From DATHTK01 sp035463295 (GTDB taxonomy: Bacteria; Actinomycetota; Rubrobacteria; Rubrobacterales; Rubrobacteraceae), in assembly GCA_035463295.1 (NCBI GenBank), contig DATHTK010000065.1, forward strand, positions 1 through 23,043: 23,043 nucleotides of DNA, given 5' to 3'. The notes below the pieces were generated by a model. That model saw only the letters and a list, made by a program, of their open reading frames with translations, was not told the DNA's origin and did not search any database. The translations under genes were made by a program, and so were the position numbers. Positions 6,909-15,005 of the stretch are shown here, one piece after another (within the stretch, counting starts at the first letter, position 1; every line of letters starts with the position of its first letter).

Positions 6909-7214
6909 GTGTCGTGGTGGAGGAGAGTATTCGGGGGTAGGAGGATCGTGCAAGACCGTATCGAGCAAAACGCCCTGGAGCTGCTACACGCCATCAGGGA
7001 GCACCATCCCGACATCTACGCGGGGGCGTGGGTGAATCCCTACACGGCAGCGCTGGAGGCCGGGCTTGACCCGGATTCTCCCTCTTACGGGGAAGCTATG
7101 GAGTATCTCCAAGCCGATGACGTACTGGAGCGGGCGGAGGAAACCCGCGAGCTAGCAGGAAGCCACCTCTACACCATCACGCTCAGGGGCATGGAGATGC
7201 TGCGAGAGGTGTGA
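6909..7214 (+). CDS. Unrecognised 101-residue, possibly winged-helix protein
   Basis: GTG-initiated. After a basic N-terminus (WWRRVFGGRR) come helices LELLHAIREHHPD and PYTAALEAGLDPDSPSYGEAMEYLQADDVLE, then SHLYTITLRGMEMLREV. The helix-helix-helix layout followed by a short strand (HLYTITLRG) resembles a small winged-helix domain of the MarR/PadR type, but no family match is certain. An alternative GTG (codon 14, at 6948) is preceded by AGGAGG only 3 nt away, so the first dozen residues may not be translated. The 157 nt before it show nothing I recognise. Confidence 0.5.
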   Translation: MSWWRRVFGGRRIVQDRIEQNALELLHAIREHHPDIYAGAWVNPYTAALEAGLDPDSPSYGEAMEYLQADDVLERAEETRELAGSHLYTITLRGMEMLREV

Positions 7215-7436
7215 TGGTCATCAGCGGTGATGTAGGCGCTCGCGCCAAACACTTGTTTGATGGCCCCCTATAGCAGCCCGCCCTAACTCTAGGCGCTTTC
7301 TGAGACGTCCACGGAGGGCGAGGAGGAGAGCACCGGCCACAGAGGAGCCCCAGCGTGCGCCGTGGCGGTGGCACTGGTTCGGGAGCCGAGCAAGGAGTAC
7401 CCTTGAGAGACTATTCGCCCTAGAAAGGAGCACGAC
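7215..7436. other. Intergenic region without recognised features
   Basis: About 220 nt between two plus-strand orphan genes. Neither strand gives a convincing reading frame longer than about 20 codons, and I see no strong promoter or hairpin, only the AAAGGAG ribosome site of the next gene at its right end. Confidence 0.5.
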
Positions 7437-7715
7437 ATGGGGGCAAGTAGAGTAAAGGATCTTATCGCGGCGTGGATGGTGGGGAACGGGGCGTTGATGT
7501 TCATCGCCCCTCGTCAGCGCGCCTTGCTATGGGTCATCGGACCTGGATGGGTACGCAAGCTTGCGCTCTGGTACGCTGATCACCCTGCGATCATGCGCCT
7601 GCGGGGAGCAGTGGGAGTAGGGATCGGCTTATGGGTGGCTCTAAGACAGTACGAGGAGGCAGAGTCAGAACCCGTGGAGGAGATTCGGCCTTGGTACAGT
7701 CGCTGGTTTGATTAG
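7437..7715 (+). CDS. Small membrane protein, 92 residues, unrecognised
   Basis: Begins at ATG with AAAGGAG 7 nt upstream. It has two hydrophobic segments: LIAAWMVGNGALMFIAP (about 9-25) and the LRGAVGVGIGLWVAL stretch (about 55-69), with a basic/aromatic linker LLWVIGPGWVRKLALWYADHP between them. The C-terminus is acidic and ends WYSRWFD. The layout suggests a hairpin inner-membrane protein with both ends in the cytoplasm. No family recognised. It is convergent with the next gene and shares a hairpin terminator with it. Confidence 0.6.
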   Translation: MGASRVKDLIAAWMVGNGALMFIAPRQRALLWVIGPGWVRKLALWYADHPAIMRLRGAVGVGIGLWVALRQYEEAESEPVEEIRPWYSRWFD

Positions 7716-7807
7716 CCAGCGGTCGCCAGGCATTGGTTTCTTAGTAGGCACGAAGAAGCTCTCCTCCCCGCACCGTGTGTAGAAAACGAGGGCAAGCAAT
7801 GCGCTAG

Positions 7808-7826
7808 GCGGCTCCCTACCAGCCGC
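7808..7826. terminator. Bidirectional hairpin terminator between convergent small genes
   Basis: GCGGCT / AGCCGC, a 6-bp stem with a 7-nt loop, sits between the ends of two converging small membrane-protein genes. Confidence 0.5.
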
Positions 7827-7840
7827 GCAGATGTAGGCTC

Positions 7841-8038
7841 TCAGCGCCGCTTGCTGACCACGTCGATGACCAACGGTATGGTACTAACTACTCCCATTGA
7901 AAACAGAGTCCAGCCTATAACCTTGCGTTGGTCCTCGCTTAATTTGTCAGCCAGCAACAGCGCAGCCCCAGCCCCCAGCATCGCGCGGGTGGCGGCGATG
8001 AGCCCTACCTCCGGTAGCGTAAGCTCCGATCTCTTCAT
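7841..8038 (-). CDS. Small two-helix membrane protein, 65 residues
   Basis: ATG start with AGGAG 6 nt upstream, one of the best ribosome sites in the window, so the gene is almost certainly real. The sequence begins MKRSELTLPEVGLIAATRAMLGAGAALLLADKLSEDQRK and continues VIGWTLFSMGVVSTIPLVID before the basic end VVSKRR. Two hydrophobic helices flank the charged turn ADKLSEDQRK. The layout is that of small, widespread actinobacterial membrane proteins of unknown role. Its leader contains alternative hairpins and a TACAAT -10. Confidence 0.7.
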   Translation of the reverse strand: MKRSELTLPEVGLIAATRAMLGAGAALLLADKLSEDQRKVIGWTLFSMGVVSTIPLVIDVVSKRR

Positions 8039-8059
8039 GCTTGCTCCTACTACTCCGGG

Positions 8060-8079
8060 GCTCGCTTCCCCAAGCGAGC
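8060..8079 (-). promoter_or_regulatory. Leader hairpin with competing fold before the 65-residue gene
   Basis: GCTCGCTT-CCCC-AAGCGAGC is a perfect 8-bp stem with a tetraloop. It lies between the candidate -10 TACAAT (8094-8099, minus strand) and the AGGAG ribosome site. Just upstream in the transcript a second AGCGA can pair with the same TCGCT arm, so two mutually exclusive hairpins are possible. Confidence 0.4.
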
Positions 8080-8131
8080 TTCACTTCGCTCATTGTACCA
8101 AGCAGAGGATGCGCCATCGTAGCTGAGGCCC

Positions 8132-9754
8132 TTGGAAGACCGTCATGTTGTTGGAGCCGCAAGAGGTAGTCGCCTTGATAGGGTGCGCGACCTTGTGCGA
8201 GGCGGCGGCGTAGATGTAGTGCTGGCACAGGACCGCGACCGCTTCGCTCGTGAGCCCGCCTACCTCTACCTCTTGCAGGAGGAATTTGCCAAGCACGGCG
8301 CGAAGCTACAAGCCCTAAACGCCCGTGGCGACGACACGCCAGAGGGCCAGCTCACCGAGGGGATGCTGGATCAGCTTGCCAAGTATGAGCGGGCAAAAAT
8401 CGCCGAGAGGACAAGGCGTGGCCGGCTGGAAAAAGCTAGGCGTGGGGGCTTGAAGATCGGGCGAGTTTCCAAGTACGGTTACGTCGTCAATGATGATCGC
8501 AGCGGCTACAGCATCGACCCGGACACAATGCCCGTGGTCGAGCGCATAATCAAGAATGTGGCCGCTGGGGTATCTGTACATGGGCTCAAGAAGGCTTTTG
8601 AATCCGAGGGGCTGCCCACGCCACTCGGAGCAAAGACCTGGAACCGTACCTTGATCCGCAAAATTCCCCTGGATGATGCCTATCTCCCACACTCCTACGC
8701 GGAGATTAGAGAGCTTGTCGCGCCCGAAGTGGCAGCCAAGCTGGACCCAGGGCACTACTACGGCATCATATGGCACAACCGCCACAGAGCCAGGGTTATT
8801 GAGAAGGTCAAAATACCGGGAACCGATGAGTACAAGTACCGCCGCCAGTACACCGAACGGCCACGAGAGGAGTGGATTGCGGTGCCCATCCCGGCACCGC
8901 AAAACCTCGACAAAGAAACGGTGCTAAGAGCACGCGCAAGGATTTCTAGGAACATCAGGCCCCCAGCCTCAAACGTGAGGGTATGGGAGCTTTCCGGGGG
9001 CATACTCTACTGTGGGCATTGTGGCGCTCGTATGCGAGGCCGCAATCAGTCCTCCAAAGGCAAGTCGCTTTTCTACTACGCCTGCTCCACAAAGATCAAC
9101 GAAACACACGCGGCGTGCCCAAACCGTTATCACCGAGCCGAGCCGCTTGAGGCCCTGGTCTGGTATGCCCTATCTCAGCTATTTGATAGCCCTGAAGCTC
9201 TGCTAGATAGGATCGATGAGAAGATCGAAGAGGAGCGCGGGCTCATGCGTGACCCGGCGGGCCAGCTTAGCGCCCTCGTAGGTCGCCTGGAGGTTCTGCA
9301 ATCGAGGCGGAGTAGGTTTCTCGATCTGTACGCCGACGGGCTGATCTCATCCAAAGCCGATCTCGGTGCGAAGCTCGATGAAATAGACCGGGCCGAAAAA
9401 GACGCCCAAGAGGCCATCGAAGCCCTCAAGGATCGCTCGCTTCACATCGAGAAGTGGCACGCCCAGAAGCGGGCCGCGATGCTGATGTATGATGCCTACA
9501 TGCGCGAGGCCCCGCAGCTTTTCTCACCACAAGCACGCCGCGAGATGTACGAGCGGCTGGGACTAAGGGTGACGTGCTACGGCGACCGCGATCCAGAGAT
9601 CGAGATCACGCTGGAGCCCGATGCTCTGCCTACGCCAGAGGAGGCACGCAAGGCGGCCCAAGAGGCGTGGGATAGGGCGATGGGATTGGAGAAAATCGAG
9701 ACTTTTGAGGGCGATGTTATGCCGAACGATCCGACATCAAGTAGATGTTCCTAG
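8132..9754 (+). pseudogene. Large serine recombinase missing the N-terminal catalytic-serine segment
   Basis: The readable frame (540 codons from a TTG) begins in the middle of the resolvase catalytic domain. LDRVRDLVRGGGVDVVLAQDRDRFAR (15-40) keeps the second arginine motif. The first 60 or so residues with Y-x-R-V-S, which hold the nucleophilic serine, are not encoded upstream in any frame; a TAG lies just before. The rest is intact. The helix with KYERAKIAERTRRGRLEKARRG follows (84-105), then the recombinase domain (about 110-285) and a zinc ribbon with C294, C297, C318 and C329. A coiled coil (about 350-440) and the C-terminal region complete it. Intact relatives integrate or excise phages and conjugative elements. 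The gene ends 10 nt inside the M50 protease gene. Most likely a decayed integrase. Confidence 0.75.
9734..9748. other. Candidate attachment-site dyad at the recombinase/protease junction
   Basis: ACATC-AAGTA-GATGT straddles the start codon of the M50 protease gene, where the recombinase gene ends. Serine-integrase sites are short imperfect dyads with a 2-bp core, so this is a reasonable candidate, but no matching copy at a left end was found. Confidence 0.25.
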
Positions 9755-10383
9755 GTTTCTTCCAACAGAGCCCGGCCGCGGCGATGGCCTTCTTGCTGGG
9801 TCTCGTGATGGGCGTCGTGGTGCACGAGGCGTCCCACGCCTACTCGGCCTACCTCCTGGGCGACGACACGGCCTACCGCGCGGGCCGGGTGACGCTCAAC
9901 CCCGCCTCTCACCTCGACCTCCTCGGGAGCCTCATGTTCCTCATGGCCGGTTTCGGGTGGGGCAAACCGACCCCCGTGATGACCTCCAAGCTGCGCGGCG
10001 GCATCTTCGGTCCCGTGGCGGTCGCCTTCGCCGGACCCCTCTCGAACCTCCTGATCGTCGCCCTCTGCGCCGTTTTGTACCTGCTCCCACCCTTCCAGAG
10101 CGGCTACCTCCTGCTCGTCGTCGTCATGGCGGCCTTCGGCAACGCGCTGCTGTTCGTCTTCAACCTGATCCCCATCCCCCCACTCGACGGAGCGAAGATA
10201 ATCTTCCCGTTTCTGCCGCGCTCGATGAGCGGCTTCGTGGACTTCATGAACCAGTACGGGCCCATGATCCTGCTCGGGCTGGTGCTGACGGCCATCTTTA
10301 TTCCGAGGTTCTCGATCTTCAGCTTCCTTCTCGCCCCCGTGAGACCGCTTCTCACCCTGTTCGGACTGCCCACGCTGATCTAG
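9745..10383 (+). CDS. Site-2-type M50 intramembrane-family metalloprotease
   Basis: A 212-residue polytopic protein with the zinc-binding HEASH motif in the first helix (H27, E28, H31) and the third ligand motif N140-LIP-IPPLDG (D148), exactly the HExxH and NxxPxxxLDG pair of site-2 proteases. Length and order match the compact bacterial M50B type without a PDZ domain, whose clients are often membrane-bound anti-sigma factors or signal-peptide remnants; the substrate here is unknown. The ATG matches the N-terminus expected for the family. It lacks a ribosome site, however, and overlaps the recombinase gene by 10 nt, suggesting the native upstream sequence was replaced by an integrated element. 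A hairpin follows the stop. Confidence 0.93.
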   Translation: MFLGFFQQSPAAAMAFLLGLVMGVVVHEASHAYSAYLLGDDTAYRAGRVTLNPASHLDLLGSLMFLMAGFGWGKPTPVMTSKLRGGIFGPVAVAFAGPLSNLLIVALCAVLYLLPPFQSGYLLLVVVMAAFGNALLFVFNLIPIPPLDGAKIIFPFLPRSMSGFVDFMNQYGPMILLGLVLTAIFIPRFSIFSFLLAPVRPLLTLFGLPTLI

Positions 10384-10402
10384 AGGCCAGCTCGAACGAC
10401 AA

Positions 10403-10422
10403 TCGAAGCCCCCGCGCTTCGA
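10403..10422 (+). terminator. Hairpin terminator after the M50 protease gene
   Basis: TCGAAGC / GCTTCGA, a 7-bp stem with loop CCCCGC, lies 19 nt beyond the stop codon; no U-tract. Confidence 0.55.
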
Positions 10423-10450
10423 GCTCTCCAGTTCTTGACTGGCAACCAAT

Positions 10451-10526
10451 GGGAAAAAGGGCAGCGAGGTTCGCAGGGAGGGGGGAGAATCCACGAACCC
10501 GGTGCTGCCCCGACTGTATTCTACAG
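10451..10526 (+). ncRNA. Structured element resembling the 3' core of a cobalamin riboswitch
   Basis: In the gap between two convergent genes lies GGGAA (10451), then a long hairpin with outer arms GGGCAGC/GCTGCCC (10459-10510) and inner arms GGTTCG/CGAACC. It encloses GGGGAGAATCC, and is followed by CCCCGACTGTA and a small CTGTA-TTC-TACAG hairpin. The GGGAA ... GG(T/G)GAGAATCC ... GCTG(T/C)CCCG..ACTGTA series mirrors the cobalamin riboswitch core in order. The usual 5' domain is not evident and no same-strand gene follows, so it may be a decayed or relocated riboswitch, another structured RNA, or chance. Confidence 0.35.
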
Positions 10527-10565
10527 CTAGTTCGCCTGAAGCGTAAGCTAGACCTCAGCTAGAAG

Positions 10566-12404
10566 CTAAAAGAGTTCGGAGGAACGGCCGTTCGGCGAGT
10601 CTCCCGTGTATTCTGCGGCGGGCAGCACCACGGAGAAGGTGCTGCCCGCTTCGGGTTGGCTCTTCACCCGGATCTCGCCGCCGAGGTGCTCCGTGATCTC
10701 TCGAGCGAGGGCGAGCCCGAGCCCGGTGCCGTCGGCACGCGAGGAGCCCTGCGCCCGGTAGAACCGGTCGAAGATGTGCGGTATCTCGGCCTCGGGTATG
10801 CCGCATCCCCGGTCGACGACGCTGACGACGGCGTTGCCGTTTTCGCGGGAGAGCTCGAGGTCCACGGGGGCACCGTCGTCCGAGTACTTGAGGGCATTGT
10901 CCACGAGGATGGCCAGCATCCGGTGTAGCTGGGTCGGGTCTGCCTCGACGTACGGGACCTCTTCGTCCGCGTGGATGTTCACCGTCCGCCCCGTGTAGCC
11001 GAAGTCTCTTCGGAGGTCGTGCAGAAAGTCCTCCAGGTCGATCTCCTCCGAGCGGAAGGTCACGGCGTTCGCGTCCAGGCGGCTGAGGTCGAGCAGGGTC
11101 CGCGCGAGCTGGTGCAGACGGTCGGTCTGGGAGCGCATATCCTTGAGGAACTCCGCCCGGACCTCCTCGTTCCTCTCGTCCTCGAGCATCTCCAGGTAAC
11201 CGGAGAGGGCAGTGATCGGGGTCTTCAGCTCGTGGGAGGCGTTGGCGATGAACTCCGCCTTGGCACGCTGCACGCGGCGCTCCTCCGTGACGTCGCGCAG
11301 GATCGCCAGAGCACCGTCCTCCAGAGGCGCGGCCCGAATCTCGATGATCCTGTCCCCGGCGTTCGCCTCGGGCTCGGCTATGGGACCGCTGTAGCGGGTC
11401 TTGGCGAGCACCTCCTGCAGGCGATTGTGGAAGGCGAGGTCGGAGGACTCCAGGAGCTCCCGGGCGCGCGGGTTGAGGAAGACCGCGTTCAACTCGCGGT
11501 CCACGCCGACCACCGCATCGGTCATGCCGTCGAGGATCGCCCTGCCGCGCTGCTTCTCCTGCTCGATCTGGTCGAACGCCCCTTTCAACGAGGCGGCCAT
11601 GGCGTTGAACGTCCCACCCAGCGAACCGACTTCGTCCTCGACGCGGGTCTCTATCCGCTCGTCGAAGTTCCCGGCGGCCAGCCGCTCGGCGGCCACCCCG
11701 AGACGGTTGATGCGGCGCGAGATAAGGGTGGCCGCGAAGTACCCCGTGAGCCCGGCGATGAGCAACGCCAGAGCGCCGGCGAGCAGCACTATGCGGTCCA
11801 CGTTTTCGAGAGCCTCTTCGACGTTCTCGATGTCGCTCTCGGTAAAGAACTCGTTGAGTACGACGGCCGTGTTCTGCTCGCCATCGACGTCTATGGGGAC
11901 GGCGTAGGTCGCCTGCCGCTGGCCTTCTCTGAGACCCGTGTCGACCCGCGCTATGTTCTCGCGGGGCCTGCTCTCCCGGACGGCTCCGTTTACCACGCCG
12001 GGCAGCCACTCGAGGTCTTCGTCCCCCTGAAGCCTGGTGGCGCCGTCGCCTTCGACCCTTACTATCCCCCACTGGAGCCCCCGGGCCGTCGCGAAGGACC
12101 TGATGTCCTGCACCGTGAGCTCCGGATCTCGCCGGAGCTGGCTCTCGAACTGTTCCCCCATCTGCCGTAGCCTGGCCTCGCTCGCGCGGTCGAGAGTGTC
12201 CTCGATAATGGGGCGAACGATCTCGTAAGCCGCCACCGCCGCGAGAGCGGTCACCAGCACGAACAGCGCCGTCAGCCACACGCGCATGCTCACGCGCGGC
12301 CTGATCCAGGCCCTCATCCAGGAGGGAAGGGCTCGACCGTCCCAACGGTGCCGCCCGAACTCTTGCTTTAGAGACCCTTTCTTAGCGGAAAACATACCCG
12401 ACAC
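10566..12404 (-). CDS. Sensor histidine kinase with HAMP and PAS domains
   Basis: A 612-residue membrane kinase. Transmembrane helix 1 is at about 43-60, an extracytoplasmic sensor loop at 61-203 and helix 2 at about 205-226. HAMP follows (227-278), then a PAS domain (about 286-372; AILDGMTDAVVGVDREL). HisKA has the phosphoacceptor H391 in NASHELKTPIT. The ATPase domain has N-box LVDNALKYSDDG, G1 VDRGCGIPE and G2 GTGLGLALA. The architecture matches PhoR/WalK-type kinases, and the adjacent OmpR-type regulator fits. The signal sensed is unknown. The GTG chosen overlaps the regulator gene by 23 nt; an ATG nine bases downstream is equally possible, and neither has a strong ribosome site. Overlap implies coupled translation. 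Confidence 0.95.
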   Translation of the reverse strand: MSGMFSAKKGSLKQEFGRHRWDGRALPSWMRAWIRPRVSMRVWLTALFVLVTALAAVAAYEIVRPIIEDTLDRASEARLRQMGEQFESQLRRDPELTVQDIRSFATARGLQWGIVRVEGDGATRLQGDEDLEWLPGVVNGAVRESRPRENIARVDTGLREGQRQATYAVPIDVDGEQNTAVVLNEFFTESDIENVEEALENVDRIVLLAGALALLIAGLTGYFAATLISRRINRLGVAAERLAAGNFDERIETRVEDEVGSLGGTFNAMAASLKGAFDQIEQEKQRGRAILDGMTDAVVGVDRELNAVFLNPRARELLESSDLAFHNRLQEVLAKTRYSGPIAEPEANAGDRIIEIRAAPLEDGALAILRDVTEERRVQRAKAEFIANASHELKTPITALSGYLEMLEDERNEEVRAEFLKDMRSQTDRLHQLARTLLDLSRLDANAVTFRSEEIDLEDFLHDLRRDFGYTGRTVNIHADEEVPYVEADPTQLHRMLAILVDNALKYSDDGAPVDLELSRENGNAVVSVVDRGCGIPEAEIPHIFDRFYRAQGSSRADGTGLGLALAREITEHLGGEIRVKSQPEAGSTFSVVLPAAEYTGDSPNGRSSELF

Positions 12405-13080
12405 CCCGCGCGGTGTGGATGAACTCGGGGTTCCGGGGGTCTCGCTCGATCTTTTCGCGGAGGTGGCGGATGTGGACGTCTACCGTGCGCTCGTCGCGGA
12501 ACTCGTCGCCCCACACCCTCCTCAAGAGCGCGCTGCGAGAGAATACCCGCCCCGGGCTCGAGGCAAGCGTCACCAACAGCTCGAACTCCGTGTATGTGAG
12601 GTCCACCTCGTCACCGGCAACGGAGACGCGGCGACTGGGGAGGTTGATCCTCAGCCCGTCGTAGTTGAGCTCGTCGGGGCGCTGGCCGGCCGGGACCGCC
12701 GCCCGACGCATGATCGCCCGCACCCGCGCTACCAGCTCTCGTACGGCGAACGGCTTGGTGACGTAGTCGTCGGCCCCGAGCTCGAGCCCCACGACCCGGT
12801 CTATCTCGTCGTCCTTGGCCGTGAGCATGATGATCGGCACGTCGCTCTGCGCCCGGATCCTGCGACAGACCTCCGTGCCATCCAGCTTGGGAAGCATTAT
12901 GTCCAGAACGATGAGGTGCGGCTCAAAGGTCTTGAACACCTCCAACGCCTCCTCGCCATCACCTACGGCCTGAACCTGGAAACCCTCCCGCTCCAGGGCG
13001 TGCACGAGCATCTTCTGGAGCGACGGCTCGTCGTCCACCAGAAGTATCTTGCGCGTCATGCCCTGTATGCTCTGTACCAT
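12382..13080 (-). CDS. OmpR/PhoB-family response regulator
   Basis: A 232-residue regulator. The receiver domain has acidic pair D16/D17 (LLVDDE), phosphoacceptor D60 (LIVLDIMLP), T87 (MLTAKD) and K109 (YVTKPF). It is followed from about 140 by a winged-helix DNA-binding domain with the LTYTEFELLVTLASSPGRVFSR and DVHIRHLREKIE motifs, ending RGVGYVFR. This is the PhoB/WalR/MtrA type, whose dimers bind direct repeats. It is read ahead of, and overlaps, its kinase gene. The start could also be the ATG 21 nt downstream, giving MTRKILLVDD as the first residues; the first ATG has AAAGGG too close to serve as an ideal ribosome site. An extended -10 (TGATAGAAT) lies about 30 nt upstream. Confidence 0.95.
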   Translation of the reverse strand: MVQSIQGMTRKILLVDDEPSLQKMLVHALEREGFQVQAVGDGEEALEVFKTFEPHLIVLDIMLPKLDGTEVCRRIRAQSDVPIIMLTAKDDEIDRVVGLELGADDYVTKPFAVRELVARVRAIMRRAAVPAGQRPDELNYDGLRINLPSRRVSVAGDEVDLTYTEFELLVTLASSPGRVFSRSALLRRVWGDEFRDERTVDVHIRHLREKIERDPRNPEFIHTARGVGYVFR

Positions 13081-13109
13081 CCCTTTACGCCGCCGCTATG
13101 CTTGGGCCT

Positions 13110-13115
13110 ATTCTA
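13110..13115 (-). promoter_or_regulatory. Extended -10 (TGATAGAAT) for the two-component pair
   Basis: On the minus strand TGATAGAAT sits in the 35-nt gap before the response regulator, giving a leader of about 22 nt. It is identical over nine bases to the candidate before the SPFH gene. Confidence 0.5.
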
Positions 13116-15005
13116 TCATGCTGGTGGATCTCCCAACCCCCCACCAGAGCCCGCAACCCGCTCTACAGCCCCGAGCAAATCCCCAACCTCCCGTAAACGT
13201 ACCGCCTCTACCATCCCCGCACGACGCCGGACGTAGGCCGCAACGACCCGAGCCTCGTCCGAAAGGGGTGTCGCTATAGAAGGTTTAGGGCTAAACTCGA
13301 CTCCTGTTTCGGAGGCGAGAGCCGTCTCTCCGTTTCCGTCGGGGTGGGGTCCGGTCGGCATCCGTTCAGAGAGGACCCCTTGGGCGAAGGCGGAGAGTGA
13401 CTCGCTATCGCCGGTCTCGAAGCTCTGGTGGGAGATCAGGCGTCCCGCGAAGAGGACGAAGACCTCGACTACTTCCGGCTCGGTCGAGGGGGCCACGACG
13501 GCCTGCACGCCCTCCGCGCTCACGAGGGATCGAGCGAGGCGCACCCGCTCTATACCGGCGACGAGGTCTCTCAGGCGTGCGGCGGCCTCGAACTCGAGGC
13601 TCGCGGCGAGGCGTTCGCGCTCTCTGATCAGGGCCGCCAGGTGCTCCTCGCCGCCCTCGCCGCGAAGGAGCGAGATCACCTCGTCGACCACCCTGTTGCG
13701 GTACTCCTCCTCGCTCATGCCGGCGCACGGGGCGCAGCGGCCCATCTGGCCGTAGAAGCAGACGCCACCGTCTTCGGGATTCCTATCGCACCGTCTCAGG
13801 GGGAAGATCCTGCCCAGCGCCTCCACGCAGACGTCCAGCGTACCGGCGCTCCGGTAGGGTCCCAGGTGGATCACACCGTCCTCCGACGCGTTCACGGGGA
13901 CCCTGCGCGGCACGGGATATGGCTCTCTCAGGTCCAACCTGATAAACCAGCTCGCCTTGTCGTCGCGACCGGCGGAGTTGTAGCGCGGGAGGAGGCGTTT
14001 GATCTCCCGCGCCTCCAGGATGAGGGCGCGCAGCTCGCTCCCGGTCTCCTCCACGCGCACCTCGGCGACCTCCTCCACGAGCCGTCCGACCTTGCGCCGC
14101 CCGTCGCCGCCGTTGAAGTAAGTGCGGACTCGAGTCTTGAGGTTCTTCGCCTTCCCGACGTAGAGCACGGTGCCCGCTTTGTCCACGAAGTAGTAGACGC
14201 CGGGTGTATCGGGGATGCCCTCGGCCAGGTGGTGCTTCTGAGGCTTGATGCGCCTGGAGCGCCCGCCCCGCAGTGCGGCGGCCTCCCCCACCTCCCGCAC
14301 TCCGGCGGCGCCGAGCAGCTTCACGAGCTTCAGGAACACCCCGGCCGTCGCCGCCGCGTCGGAGAGCGCCCGGTGGTTCGGCACCTGGCGTACGCCAAAG
14401 TCGCTGGCGAGCGACGCGAGGCGGTAGCGCCTGAGGCCCGGGACTAGGGATCGCGCGAGCTTCAAGGTGTCGAGGACGGGGTTTTCGAGAGGGATCCCGC
14501 CGCGAGCGGCCGTCACGAACGAGCAGTCGAAGTGTACGTTGTGCCCCACGAGCACCGCGCCCTCGATGAACTCCTCGAAACGGGGCATCACCTCGGAGAT
14601 GGGCGGCGCTCCCGCGACCATCCGGTCGGTGATGCCGGTCAGACGGACGACAAAGGGCTCTATTCTGCGCCTGGGGTTGACAAGAGTGGAGAACTCGTCG
14701 ACGACCTCGCCGCGCACCAGCTTCAGGGCGCCGAGCTCCGTGATGGCACCTCCCTTCGCCGCCGAGGACCCCGTGGTCTCGATGTCGAAGACGACGTAGG
14801 TCGCCTCGTCGAGCGCGAGCGCGGAGGGGTCCACGGTCCTCAAGCGTTCCCCCTCCCAGAGAAAGCGAAGGTCGCCCTCGACAAGGCGTCTTACTTGCGC
14901 CCGGGCGTCGCCGTTCGCGTTCGGGAGGGAGAGGAACTCCGCGGCTATCTCTTCGGCCCCGATAGGCTCGCGGCCCTTCACGAAGCCGTAGAGACTAGGA
15001 GACAC
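13116..15005 (-). CDS. DEDD exonuclease / GIY-YIG (UvrC-like) fusion protein
   Basis: A 629-residue fusion. Residues 1-60 form a helical, winged-helix-like lead. Residues 68-230 are a DnaQ-type 3'-5' exonuclease with all DEDDh residues: D74, E76, D160, H211, D216. Residues about 262-345 are a GIY-YIG nuclease domain (GVYYF 269-273, LYVGKAKNLKTRV 281-293, catalytic-type E331) as in UvrC and Cho. A cysteine-rich region (RRCDRNPEDGGVCFYGQMGRCAPC) and a UVR-like helix (SLEFEAAARLRDL) follow; the RNase H-like second nuclease of UvrC is absent. Actinobacterial proteins of this architecture are annotated as UvrC-like repair nucleases. It starts GTG with GGAGG 3 nt upstream and overlaps the previous gene by 11 nt, so the two are co-translated. 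Confidence 0.92.
   Translation of the reverse strand: MSPSLYGFVKGREPIGAEEIAAEFLSLPNANGDARAQVRRLVEGDLRFLWEGERLRTVDPSALALDEATYVVFDIETTGSSAAKGGAITELGALKLVRGEVVDEFSTLVNPRRRIEPFVVRLTGITDRMVAGAPPISEVMPRFEEFIEGAVLVGHNVHFDCSFVTAARGGIPLENPVLDTLKLARSLVPGLRRYRLASLASDFGVRQVPNHRALSDAAATAGVFLKLVKLLGAAGVREVGEAAALRGGRSRRIKPQKHHLAEGIPDTPGVYYFVDKAGTVLYVGKAKNLKTRVRTYFNGGDGRRKVGRLVEEVAEVRVEETGSELRALILEAREIKRLLPRYNSAGRDDKASWFIRLDLREPYPVPRRVPVNASEDGVIHLGPYRSAGTLDVCVEALGRIFPLRRCDRNPEDGGVCFYGQMGRCAPCAGMSEEEYRNRVVDEVISLLRGEGGEEHLAALIRERERLAASLEFEAAARLRDLVAGIERVRLARSLVSAEGVQAVVAPSTEPEVVEVFVLFAGRLISHQSFETGDSESLSAFAQGVLSERMPTGPHPDGNGETALASETGVEFSPKPSIATPLSDEARVVAAYVRRRAGMVEAVRLREVGDLLGAVERVAGSGGGLGDPPA

Larger units (their letters stand above)
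6050..9744. mobile_element. Putative accessory island ending in a serine recombinase remnant
   Basis: Between two well-packed core regions lie small proteins without recognisable families, long untranslated gaps and codons less biased to G/C in third position than in the flanks (for example many TAT, ATA, AAT). A large serine recombinase gene closes the stretch and stops inside the first codons of the M50 protease gene. Such recombinases integrate next to the gene they target. I could not find convincing direct repeats to define the ends, so the left boundary is only a guess. Confidence 0.3.

Noticed and set aside
7734..7741. GGTTTCTT shared with 9754-9761 as a possible attachment repeat
   Set aside because: Eight bases only, with no extension; expected by chance at this scale.
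9621..10562. Long plus-strand frame across the M50 protease gene
   Set aside because: Arg/Pro-rich composition typical of an out-of-frame reading of a GC-rich gene.
10971..12170. 399-codon plus-strand frame opposite the sensor kinase
   Set aside because: Antisense shadow created by codon bias; no ribosome site and no recognisable domain.
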